The translations under genes and the position numbers were made by a program. A DNA stretch of 64,000 nucleotides from Pseudomonas svalbardensis (GTDB lineage: Bacteria; Pseudomonadota; Gammaproteobacteria; Pseudomonadales; Pseudomonadaceae): contig NZ_CP125619.1 in assembly GCF_030053115.1 (NCBI RefSeq), positions 2,367,501 to 2,431,500 on the forward strand. Reading direction: 5' to 3'. Shown here one piece after another: positions 10,731 through 18,000 of this stretch (position 1 is the stretch's first letter; each line of letters opens with the position of its first letter). A model generated the notes under the pieces. It ran no database searches and had not been told where the DNA came from. It was given only the letters and a program-made list of their open reading frames with translations.

Positions 10731-11298
10731 TCGTTTCGAGGAAGTCGTGACCCTGATCGTCAAACACCGGGTCAAGGCCGGCTTTGAAGTGCCTTACGAA
10801 GCCTGGCTTCGACACATCGTGGGTGTGGCGGGGCAGAGCGAAGGGCATCTGGGCGTGGACGTGATTCACGGCAAGAGCAGCGGCCTGGATATGTTCACCT
10901 GCGTGCTGCGTTTTTGCTCCACCGAGGCGATGCAGCGCTGGCTCGATTCGCCGCAACGGCAAGCACTGGTCGACGAAGCCACGCCGATGCTGGCGGACGG
11001 TGATCAGACTGAGGTCAACCCGGTAAATGAATTCTGGTTCGCCCCGCAGACCGAAGCGGGATCGCCACCGCCGCGCTGGAAGCAGGCCGTGGTGACGTTG
11101 TTGGTGATTCCGCCGCACACTTTGCTGGTGCCGCTGATCTGGGGACCGTTGTTGCAGCTCAACACTCTCCTCTCCAATTACATCATTGCCACCTTCCTGA
11201 TCACCCTGACCATCGTGCTGTCGGTGGTGTACCTGTTCATGCCGATGGCGACGCGATTGTTCGCGCCTTGGCTGTCCCATTCCGGCCCGAGCCGCTGA
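10723..11298 (+). CDS. Antibiotic biosynthesis monooxygenase-domain membrane protein
   Basis: 191 aa from ATG 10723, chosen for 'ggag' 8 nt upstream and the overlap with the preceding small gene. Residues ~1-110 look like an ABM ferredoxin-like domain ('VTLIVKHRVKAGFEVPYEAW', 'QSEGHLGVDVIHG', 'FTCVLRFCSTEAMQRWLDS'). Residues ~125-185 hold two strongly hydrophobic segments ('AVVTLLVIPPHTLLVPLIW' and 'YIIATFLITLTIVLSVVYLF'). This soluble-plus-two-helix arrangement is a recurrent Pseudomonas family, thought to be inner-membrane anchored. The reaction is unknown. Confidence 0.85.
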   Translation: MPDRFEEVVTLIVKHRVKAGFEVPYEAWLRHIVGVAGQSEGHLGVDVIHGKSSGLDMFTCVLRFCSTEAMQRWLDSPQRQALVDEATPMLADGDQTEVNPVNEFWFAPQTEAGSPPPRWKQAVVTLLVIPPHTLLVPLIWGPLLQLNTLLSNYIIATFLITLTIVLSVVYLFMPMATRLFAPWLSHSGPSR

Positions 11299-11321
11299 CG
11301 TTATCGGCGGTTAACACGATC

Positions 11322-11362
11322 CACTGTGGGAGCCGAGCTTGCTCCGGGCGGCTCCTACAGGG
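11322..11362 (+). repeat. REP-like element
   Basis: 'ccactgtgggagccgagcttgctccgggc' then 'ggctcctacag' forms an imperfect inverted repeat with the GTGGGAGC core typical of Pseudomonas REP sequences. It sits between the convergent ends of the ABM gene and the glycine-rich protein gene. Confidence 0.6.
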
Positions 11363-11390
11363 AATTGTGTTGTTGGGGCATCAGCGGTTG

Positions 11391-11990
11391 TCAGGACCTT
11401 TTGTCATCACCTGGCTCACCGCCGACATGCACGCCGTGGTCATCGCCGACTTCGCTCGCACGATGCACGCCGTGGTCGTCGCCGACTTCACCCGAGCGAT
11501 GCACCCCATGATCGTCGCCCACTTCACCGGAGCGATGAACGCCGTGATCATCCCCAGGTTCGGCGTGAGTGCCGCTACGCCCGGAAGAGGATGAGGCCGA
11601 GTTGCCGGAATGGCCCGAGCCATGGTCGCTGCCACTGTGACCGCTGCCGCTATTGCCGCTATTGCCGCTATTGCCGCTATTGCCGCCACTACCGCTTCCC
11701 CCGTGACCGCCGCTGTTGCCTCCACTGCCGCTTCCACCGTGACCACCGCCACCGCCACCGCCACCGCCACCGCCACTGCCGCCGCCACCGCTTCCACCAC
11801 CGCCGCCAGAGCCCCCGCCACCCCCGGAGCCGCCACCCCCACCGCCACCAGAGCCGCCACCACCTCCACCACTCCCGCCATCCTTGGCCTGTGCGCTCGA
11901 TACACCGGACAGGCTGTCCGGAATCAATACGGTAGACGCCGACAGAACTGCGCCAATCGCTACTGCCAGTAAAAGCTTGTTGATGTGCAT
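11391..11990 (-). CDS. Secreted glycine-rich protein with GDDHGVHR tandem repeats
   Basis: 199 aa with a clear signal peptide ('MHINKLLLAVAIGAVLSAST...SSAQA'). Then comes a Gly/Ser tract of about 55 residues, a 'GGSGSGGNSG' / 'GNS' / 'SGHSG' segment, and four tandem ~12-residue units with the core 'GDDHGVH' (residues ~145-190), ending 'GDDKRS'. The repeat carries an Asp-Asp-His-x-x-His pattern that could bind divalent metal; this is inference. Its base composition is extremely skewed (GGT/GGC/AGC codons) but the frame is open throughout. It lies at the edge of the Mn-oxidation block, 149 bp downstream of and co-oriented with gspF. It could be an extracellular matrix component. No family recognised. 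Confidence 0.75.
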   Translation of the reverse strand: MHINKLLLAVAIGAVLSASTVLIPDSLSGVSSAQAKDGGSGGGGGGSGGGGGGGSGGGGGSGGGGGSGGGGSGGGGGGGGGGGHGGSGSGGNSGGHGGSGSGGNSGNSGNSGNSGSGHSGSDHGSGHSGNSASSSSGRSGTHAEPGDDHGVHRSGEVGDDHGVHRSGEVGDDHGVHRASEVGDDHGVHVGGEPGDDKRS

Positions 11991-12028
11991 GTCGTTCTCC
12001 GTCTTCTAATTCGGGTTGGAACGTTGAT

Positions 12029-12115
12029 GAACAATGCAACGTGCTGCTTGATTCAGTTGATAAACACTTCAACGCACTGATTTATTCATTTGTAAGTGGA
12101 AGAACAATGCAACGT
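12029..12115. repeat. Direct repeat upstream of the glycine-rich gene
   Basis: Two identical 14-mers 'gaacaatgcaacgt' lie at 12029-12042 and 12102-12115, 73 bp apart, between gspF and the glycine-rich protein gene. Similar flanking bases follow both. They could be operator sites or duplication scars. Confidence 0.6.
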
Positions 12116-12138
12116 ACCGCTCGATCCCGTTCCAGGGG

Positions 12139-13335
12139 TCAGTGAATACTCGAGGCCAGCTCGAAAATCGGGATGTACATCAGGATCACGATCACCCCGA
12201 TCAGCAGGCCGATGAAGGTCATGAGCAAGGGTTCGAACAGCCGCACGAACCATTCGATCCAGCGGCTGATTTCTTCGTCGTAGAAGTCGGCGCTGCGCTC
12301 CATCATTTGCCCGAGGTTGCCGGACTGCTCGCCGGCGCGCAGCAAGCGCAGGGACACTGGAGTCACGAGGTGATTGAGTTCCAGGGCGGTCGACAGCGAC
12401 TGGCCCTCGCGCACCCGTTCGCAGGCCTGGTCCAGGCGCGCGCGGGAGGCGACGGTGAGCAGGCCGCGAACCATGCCCATGGCGGTGACGAGGGGAATGC
12501 CGCCTTGCAGCAGAATCCCCAGCGAGCGGTAGAAGCGCGCCAGTTCGTACATGAAAATGCGTTGATGGACCGCCGGGAGTTTTTCAACCACGCGGTCCAG
12601 GCCCCGACGAAAGGCCGGTTGGCGCTGGAGGAAGGTGAGGGCGACGATGATCGCCAGCAATGCGCCGAAGAATTCGCCCTGATGGGCGTGCAGGAACATC
12701 CCGCTGCTCATCAGGATCTGCGACAGCCACGGCAGGTTCGAGCCCAGCCCTTCGAACACCAGGCTGAAGCGCGGCACCACGTAGCCCATCAGAAACAACA
12801 CCACGCCACCGCCCACCACCAGCAACAGCAGGGGGTAGATCGAAGCGCTGACGATTTTTTGCCGAACCTCGTCCATGCGCTGGCGATAGCTGACATAGCG
12901 GCCCAGGGCATCGCCCACGGCGCCGGTCTTCTCGCTGGACTGTACTAGCGCAACATAGAGAGGGGGAAAAACCGCTGACAACTGGCCAAGTGCCTGGGAG
13001 AACGATTTGCCTTCATAAAGCAGGCGCACCAGTTCGCTCAAGGTCTTGCGGGCCTGGGGCGCGTTCTCTTTTTCCGCGAGGCTTTCCAGCGCATCGATCA
13101 GCGGCAGGCCCGCATTGAGCAACGTGGTTAGTTCCTGGCTGAACAGCACCAGGTTGAAGGTCTCTCGCTGTCGTAAGCGCAGCGCACGCCAGTGACGCTC
13201 GGCGTACAGGCTGATCACCCGGTAGCCCTGGTCTTCAACGATACGCCGGGCTTCGCTGTGGCCGAGCGCCTCGACGGTCATCGAGACGACGCCGGCCTTG
13301 CCAACGGCTTTGAGATGAAATCGCATAGTCGCCAC
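12139..13335 (-). CDS. gspF: Type II secretion/type IV pilus inner-membrane platform protein (GspF/PilC family)
   Basis: 398 aa, the usual size. Contains two GspF-type domains: residues ~65-190 ('LFSQELTTLLNAGLPLIDAL', then helix 'LLLLVVGGGVVLFLMGYVV') and ~265-395 ('YELARFYRSLGILLQGGIPL', then 'LLMTFIGLLIGVIVILMYI'). It is the polytopic inner-membrane hub that couples the GspE ATPase to pseudopilus assembly. It lies 5 bp downstream of the gspG-like gene in one operon. The rest of the machine (27500-34791) is about 14 kb away in another operon of the same block. Confidence 0.94.
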   Translation of the reverse strand: MATMRFHLKAVGKAGVVSMTVEALGHSEARRIVEDQGYRVISLYAERHWRALRLRQRETFNLVLFSQELTTLLNAGLPLIDALESLAEKENAPQARKTLSELVRLLYEGKSFSQALGQLSAVFPPLYVALVQSSEKTGAVGDALGRYVSYRQRMDEVRQKIVSASIYPLLLLVVGGGVVLFLMGYVVPRFSLVFEGLGSNLPWLSQILMSSGMFLHAHQGEFFGALLAIIVALTFLQRQPAFRRGLDRVVEKLPAVHQRIFMYELARFYRSLGILLQGGIPLVTAMGMVRGLLTVASRARLDQACERVREGQSLSTALELNHLVTPVSLRLLRAGEQSGNLGQMMERSADFYDEEISRWIEWFVRLFEPLLMTFIGLLIGVIVILMYIPIFELASSIH

Positions 13336-13340
13336 TCCCG

Positions 13341-13775
13341 TTATTGCCAGCTGGTGACTTCGGCGTTTTCGCCTTCGCCGCCGGGTTGTCCGTCCTTGCC
13401 CATGGACAACAAGTCGTATTCGCCGTTTTCGCCGGGGTGGCGATAGGTGTAGTTACGGCCCCACGGATCCTGCGGGAGTTTTTTCTGCAAGTAAGGGCCG
13501 GTCCAGCGGGTTTCATCGCTGGGCGCGGTGACCAGCGCCTGCAAACCCTGTTCGGTCGACGGGTAATGACCGACCTCCAGACGGTACAGGTCCAGTGCTT
13601 TGCCCAGGCCTTCTATTTGCGCCTTAGCCACCTTCACTTCGGAGCGGCCCAGTTGGGCGAAATACTTCGGCGCGACGATGCCAGCCAGCAGCCCCAGCAC
13701 CACCAACACCACCAACAGTTCGAGCAGGGTGAACCCGCTTTGAGCACGCGGGGTGGAACGCAAACGCTGATTCAT
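13341..13775 (-). CDS. gspG: Major pseudopilin, GspG type
   Basis: 144 aa from ATG 13775. The prepilin signature is intact: a basic leader then 'SGFTLLELLVVLVVLGLL', with cleavage expected after the Gly and Phe as new residue 1, Glu at +5. The C-terminal half matches GspG: 'ALDLYRLEVGHYPSTEQGLQAL', 'KKLPQDPWGRNYTYRHPGENGEYDLLSMGKDG', including the Ca-binding loop region. It would be processed by a prepilin peptidase (PilD/XcpA), which is not encoded in this window. First gene of the gspGF operon, divergent from the lytic transglycosylase at 13970. Confidence 0.95.
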   Translation of the reverse strand: MNQRLRSTPRAQSGFTLLELLVVLVVLGLLAGIVAPKYFAQLGRSEVKVAKAQIEGLGKALDLYRLEVGHYPSTEQGLQALVTAPSDETRWTGPYLQKKLPQDPWGRNYTYRHPGENGEYDLLSMGKDGQPGGEGENAEVTSWQ

Positions 13776-13882
13776 GATGACCTCACACAGTTGGCAGAAG
13801 GGTCGCCATGAAGGCTTATGCAATTGCCATGCACATGCTGGCCATTCTTCTGCAGCCCCTGAATTACGGGCCTGCGCGCATC

Positions 13883-13897
13883 CGGCACAGTGCTTGC
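13883..13897 (+). promoter_or_regulatory. Candidate sigma-54 promoter, plus strand
   Basis: 'cggcacagtgcttgc' matches TGGCACG-N4-TTGC with GG and GC ten bases apart; only the first T and the G at position 7 differ. It lies 73 bp before the lytic transglycosylase start at 13970. Confidence 0.55.
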
Positions 13898-13916
13898 GTA
13901 TGAACGGTTTACTACC

Positions 13917-13949
13917 GGCCATTGGGGCATTAGCCCCATTTTTCGGGGC
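13917..13949. promoter_or_regulatory. G/C-box cluster between gspG and lytic transglycosylase
   Basis: 'ccattggggcattagcccc' followed by 'atttttcggggcc' contains alternating GGGG/CCCC half-sites. The half-site CCATTGGGG is identical to half of the CCCCA-N4-TGGGG type palindrome at 26711-26725. It may serve the divergent promoters of gspGF and the transglycosylase. The spacing is irregular, so this is a weaker site. Confidence 0.45.
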
Positions 13950-13969
13950 CGGGCAGGGGAGGCAAAAAA

Positions 13970-14578
13970 ATGAAAACACTCACCACAGGATTGCTCGGTC
14001 TGCTCGTGTTGACCGGCGTCGTACAGGCCGATGTGTTCGTTTCCGTGGACGCCAAGGGCAGCTACGTTTTGTCCAATGTCCACCGTCCCGGCCGCACCTA
14101 TGAACGGGTGATTCACGAGCCAGAATCCGCCCGGGTCAGCATGGATCAGCAACCCCAGATGATTGCCCGGCAGCCCTATGCCGATCTGGTTTCGGCGGCG
14201 GCCACGGCCAATGAATTACCGGCAGCGCTGTTGCATGCGGTGATCCAGGCCGAGTCCGCGTATGACTCCCGTGCGCGGTCACCCAAGGGCGCGGGCGGGT
14301 TGATGCAATTGATGCCTGACACCGCCCGGGAGTTGGGGGTGAAGAATGTCTACGACCCGAAAGCCAACATTCAGGGTGGCGCCAAGTACCTGAAGCACCT
14401 GATGACCCTGTTCGATAACGACATCAGCCTCGCCGTGGCGGCCTACAACGCCGGGCCGCAAGCGGTGCTCAGCCGTGGCGGGGTGATCCCGCCGTTCGCC
14501 GAAACCCAGCGTTACGTGCCCAGTGTCTTGCGCCAATACCGACGCTTGCAGGGCCTGGCCGTGGATGCGCCGTTGTGA
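13970..14578 (+). CDS. Lytic transglycosylase, SLT domain
   Basis: 202 aa with signal peptide 'MKTLTTGLLGLLVLTGVVQA' and then a short N-terminal region. The SLT (goose-lysozyme-like) domain spans ~70-195. The catalytic Glu is in 'LLHAVIQAESAYDSRARSPKGAGGLMQLMP' (quoted here only as the region 'AVIQAESAYDSRA'), followed by 'GGAKYLKHLM' and 'LAVAAYNAGPQAV', the family hallmarks. It cleaves peptidoglycan glycan strands in the periplasm with 1,6-anhydro-MurNAc formation. Such enzymes often open the wall for secretion machines. Its divergent position next to gspG and a candidate sigma-54 promoter supports that role here. Confidence 0.93.
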   Translation: MKTLTTGLLGLLVLTGVVQADVFVSVDAKGSYVLSNVHRPGRTYERVIHEPESARVSMDQQPQMIARQPYADLVSAAATANELPAALLHAVIQAESAYDSRARSPKGAGGLMQLMPDTARELGVKNVYDPKANIQGGAKYLKHLMTLFDNDISLAVAAYNAGPQAVLSRGGVIPPFAETQRYVPSVLRQYRRLQGLAVDAPL

Positions 14579-14590
14579 TTGGGGGTTTCC

Positions 14591-14604
14591 CCCCATTTGT
14601 GGGG
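14591..14604. promoter_or_regulatory. Distal CCCCA-N4-TGGGG palindrome upstream of mnxG
   Basis: 'ccccatttgtgggg' is a perfect match to the palindrome CCCCA-N4-TGGGG found before other operons of this block. It lies 335 bp upstream of the sigma-54 promoter at 14939, so it is either a remote enhancer site or a site for the region downstream of the transglycosylase. Confidence 0.6.
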
Positions 14605-14644
14605 CACCCGATCCGTACCGCCGACCGAAGACCGCAATCGTCCT

Positions 14645-14789
14645 GTAGCAGCTGTCGAGCTTGCGAGGCTGCGTTCGGCGGCGCAGCCGTCGTAAAACCT
14701 GATCGTGAGGTTTTCCTGAAACACCGCGTTGCCGGATCTCACGACGGCTGCGCCGCCGAACGCAGCCTCGCAAGCTCGACAGCTGCTAC
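14645..14789. repeat. Perfect 49-bp inverted repeat (REP/MITE-like)
   Basis: The arms 14645-14693 and 14741-14789 are exact reverse complements over 49 bp, starting 'gtagcagctgtcgagcttgc'. The 47-bp centre itself contains the smaller inverted repeat 'aaaacct'/'aggtttt'. The whole would form a very stable cruciform or RNA hairpin. The core resembles Pseudomonas REP doublets (BIMEs). It lies between the distal box at 14591 and the proximal box at 14853, inside the mnxG upstream region. Confidence 0.9.
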
Positions 14790-14852
14790 AGAGCCGAACG
14801 CCGACTTCGACGGTTGTTACGAAATTTGCGTTTTGGGGGAAGTTATCTTCAG

Positions 14853-14866
14853 CCCGAATAGTGGGG
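14853..14866. promoter_or_regulatory. Proximal activator palindrome for mnxG
   Basis: 'cccgaatagtgggg' matches CCCCA-N4-TGGGG with one mismatch and has the same inner sequence (ATAG) as the perfect box at 26669-26682. Further half-sites (GTGGGGAA, ATCCCCC) follow within 25 bp. The centre lies about 80 bp upstream of the sigma-54 promoter, a typical enhancer distance. Confidence 0.62.
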
Positions 14867-14938
14867 GAATAAGTGGGGAATATCCCCCGAGTTGTTAAGT
14901 CGTTTATCTAACCGATTGAAAAATAACTAAATTATTTA

Positions 14939-14954
14939 TGGCATGCGGATTGCT
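14939..14954 (+). promoter_or_regulatory. Sigma-54 (-24/-12) promoter of mnxG
   Basis: 'tggcatgcggattgct' matches the consensus TGGCACG-N4-TTGCW at all but one defined position, with GG and GC spaced exactly. The mnxG start is 56 bp downstream. Confidence 0.8.
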
Positions 14955-15010
14955 CAAGGGGATTTGTCGAGAATTGTTCCCTGTGAGCATCCACAGCGAG
15001 GCCCGTGATC

Positions 15011-18000
15011 ATGACCGGCAAACCCTACGCCCCGTCCCTGTTCAAATTGCTGCTGTTGGTGACGTCGATGCTGGGCATCGAGCTGGCCGAAGCGGCCGTG
15101 CGCTGCGAGCGCAATCTGGTGGCCAACGTCGTGGCCTTGGATCAGCCGCTGATGTTCAACCGACTCGGTGCACAGAACGTCAACGGCATGATGTTCGCCC
15201 TGCGCCGCGATGTGGTCGATGATCACGAGATGTCCCTGGCCCAGGGCGGAGCGGCGGTGCCGGGAAAAGTGTCGCTGCGGCCCGACAAGCGTCCGCGTCC
15301 ACTGGTATTGCGCGTCGCTGCCGGTGACTGCCTGACCATCAACTTGCAGAACCTGCTCGCCTACCAGGCCAACCCCGGCAGCCACGAAGACGGGGAGGAG
15401 GAAGAGGGTGAGATTGAGGGCGAAGCCGCCATCGGCAACGAAGACGAATTCAAGGTCGATGAACAGGTCGCCGACCGCCACGTCGGCTTCCAGGTCAATG
15501 GCATGCAAGCGGTCAACAGCATCGACGACATTGCGTCCTATACCGGGCGCAACGCCAATACCTTGATTGCCCCCGGCGCCACCCGTTCCTACACCTTGTA
15601 CGCCGAGCGCGAAGGAGCGTTTGCCGCCAGCAGCCGCGGCGCGACCTTCGGGGGGGAAGGGGATGCAGGCAACGTGGCCAACGGACTGTTCGGCCAAGTG
15701 GTCGTGGTGCCCAAGGGCGGCCGCACCTATCGCAACACCGTGACCGAAGAAGAAATGCGCCTGGCCAGCGTCGACCGCACCCCGGCCGGTCAACCGATTG
15801 TCGATTACCAGGCGCGCTATCCGCAGCGTGAACCGTGGATACGTGAAGGCAAGGCCGGCACGCCGATCATCAACATGGTCGACGGCAATGAAATCATTTC
15901 CAGCGAGGCCGACGCGATCGTGATGGGCAGCAACGCCGACGGCAGCTTCCCGCCGTCGACCTATCCGCTGGAAGCCATCGGCAAACGCAACCCGGCGATC
16001 CCGAATCGTCTGGAGCCGTTCCGCGATTTCGCCTCGCAGTTCCAGGATGAAACCGCCGCGACTCAGGCGTTCCCCGCTTACTGGGCAGACCCGGTGATGG
16101 CTCACGTGCTGGAGCCGACGCGCGACTCGTTCATGATCAACTATGGCTCCGGCGGCATGGGCGCCGAAGTGGTTGCCAACCGTTTGGGCGTCGGGCCGAT
16201 GCACGATTGCCTGTCCTGCGCCTATGAAGAATTCTTCCTCAGCTCGCACACCGTCGGCGATGTGGCGATGCTGGTGGACGTGCCGGCCAACGCAGGCCTG
16301 GAAAATATTCGTCCCGGTGAAACGCCGAGCGCCGATCAGATCGGGGTCAAGGCGACCATGGCGCTGTATCCGTCCGAGCCGTCCAACGTCAACCACAGCT
16401 ACATCGGTGACTTCATCAAATTTCGCAACACCCACAACGGCCACGAGCAGCACATTTTCCACCTGCACGGGCACCAGTGGTTGTTCAACCCCAACGACGA
16501 CAACTCCGACTATGTGGACGCCCAAGGCATCGGTCCGGGCGCCGGTTACACCTACGAAATCGCCAACGGGGGTTCGGGCAACCGCAACCGGGTCGCGGGC
16601 GATGCGATCTATCACTGCCACTTCTATCCGCACTTTGCCCAAGGCATGTGGAGCATGTGGCGGGTGCATGACGTATTCGAAGAGGGCACCAAACTCGAGG
16701 TTTCCCAGCAGGGCACCGACGGTTATCACAGCGAACCTTATGCGCTGCGCAGCGGTAAACCGGCTGCTGGCGCCCGGGCCTTGCCCGATGGCGAGATCGT
16801 CGCCGGTACGCCGATTCCAGCCGTCGTGCCGCTGCCAGGCAAAGCCATGGCGCCGATGCCGGGCAAAGTCGCGGTCGTACCGAAAATCGGCGAAACCCTG
16901 GTGGCCGGTGGTGATGACGATGACGAAGAGGATGACGACGGCGAACGTGACGGCGGTAACGGCGGCGCTCAAGCCATCGGTTCGCTGGCCCTGGTGGATC
17001 GCAGTGAAGCCAACCGCAATGCCGACGGCAGCCTGAAAAACCCTGGCTATCCGTTCTGGATCGGCGGCATGGAAAGCTCGGTCGGTCAGCGCCCACCGAC
17101 CCCACCGCTGGACATGCTCGACGCTGCCAAGGCGCAGTCCTTGAAAACCAGCGGCAACGCCTTGTGGGCCAACCTCGACCCGGCTCAGTCCGGTGGCTGG
17201 GACGGCGGTCTGGGGCGCCATACTCTGGACGGCTTCTCCTCCGGTGGCCAGGCGCAAACCATTACCACGTCCCTGGATTTCTCCAAGAAAGTGACCCGCG
17301 CCAAACCCATTTACATGCCGGAAGAGGGCACCGAAGTCGAACAGGCGGCCATGGCGTTCCACGCAAAAAAAGACCATCCGAGCTTCGCCGTGCTACCCGG
17401 CAATCAAGTCGTGGCGCGCAACTTTCGCACCAACGGTGCCTTGCCGATAGCGGGCGCACCGTATTACGAACCGTGCATGGATGATCGGCAAAAACGCCTG
17501 ACCAGCAGCGCCGGCACCGGCGAGTTTGCCAGTGGCGAACGGATCGACGGCATGTCCTTCACCGGTACGTCGACGTTCACCGCTGACCGTCCACGCGTCT
17601 ACAAAGCCGCAAACATCCAGTTCGATGCGGTCTACAACAAAGTTGGTTACCACTTCCCGCAAGCGCGCATTCTCGCGCTGTGGGAAGACGCCTGGCCGGT
17701 GATTACCAAGCAGCGTCCGCCAGAGCCTTTGGTGATGCGCATGAACACCTTCGACTGCGTGCAATACCAGCAAACCAACCTGGTGCCAGCCACCTATGAA
17801 ATGGACGACTATCAGGTGCGCACGCCAACCGACGTGATCGGTCAGCACATTCACCTGCCGAAATGGGACCTGACGGCCGCCGATGGTTCGGCCAACGGCT
17901 GGAACTATGAAGACGGCGTCCTTTCCCCGGGGGCAGTGCAAGAACGCGTCCGCGCGATTCGCGAGTTCAACCAGTGCGAAGGCACCGACCCGCGTGACGG

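Noticed and set aside
11640..11860. GCC/ACC/GGC tandem runs as a CRISPR or minisatellite
   Set aside because: They are codon repeats of the Gly/Ser-rich protein, without spacers or equal-length units.
13814..13829. Possible minus-strand sigma-54 promoter for gspG ('tggcaattgcataagc' on minus)
   Set aside because: GG and GC are 11, not 10, bases apart and the -12 box is poor; I do not count it as support for the regulon.
14954..17377. 807-codon open frame on the minus strand inside mnxG
   Set aside because: It mirrors the GC-rich codon pattern of mnxG, has low-complexity His/Gly/Arg composition and no family signature, while mnxG has intact copper motifs.
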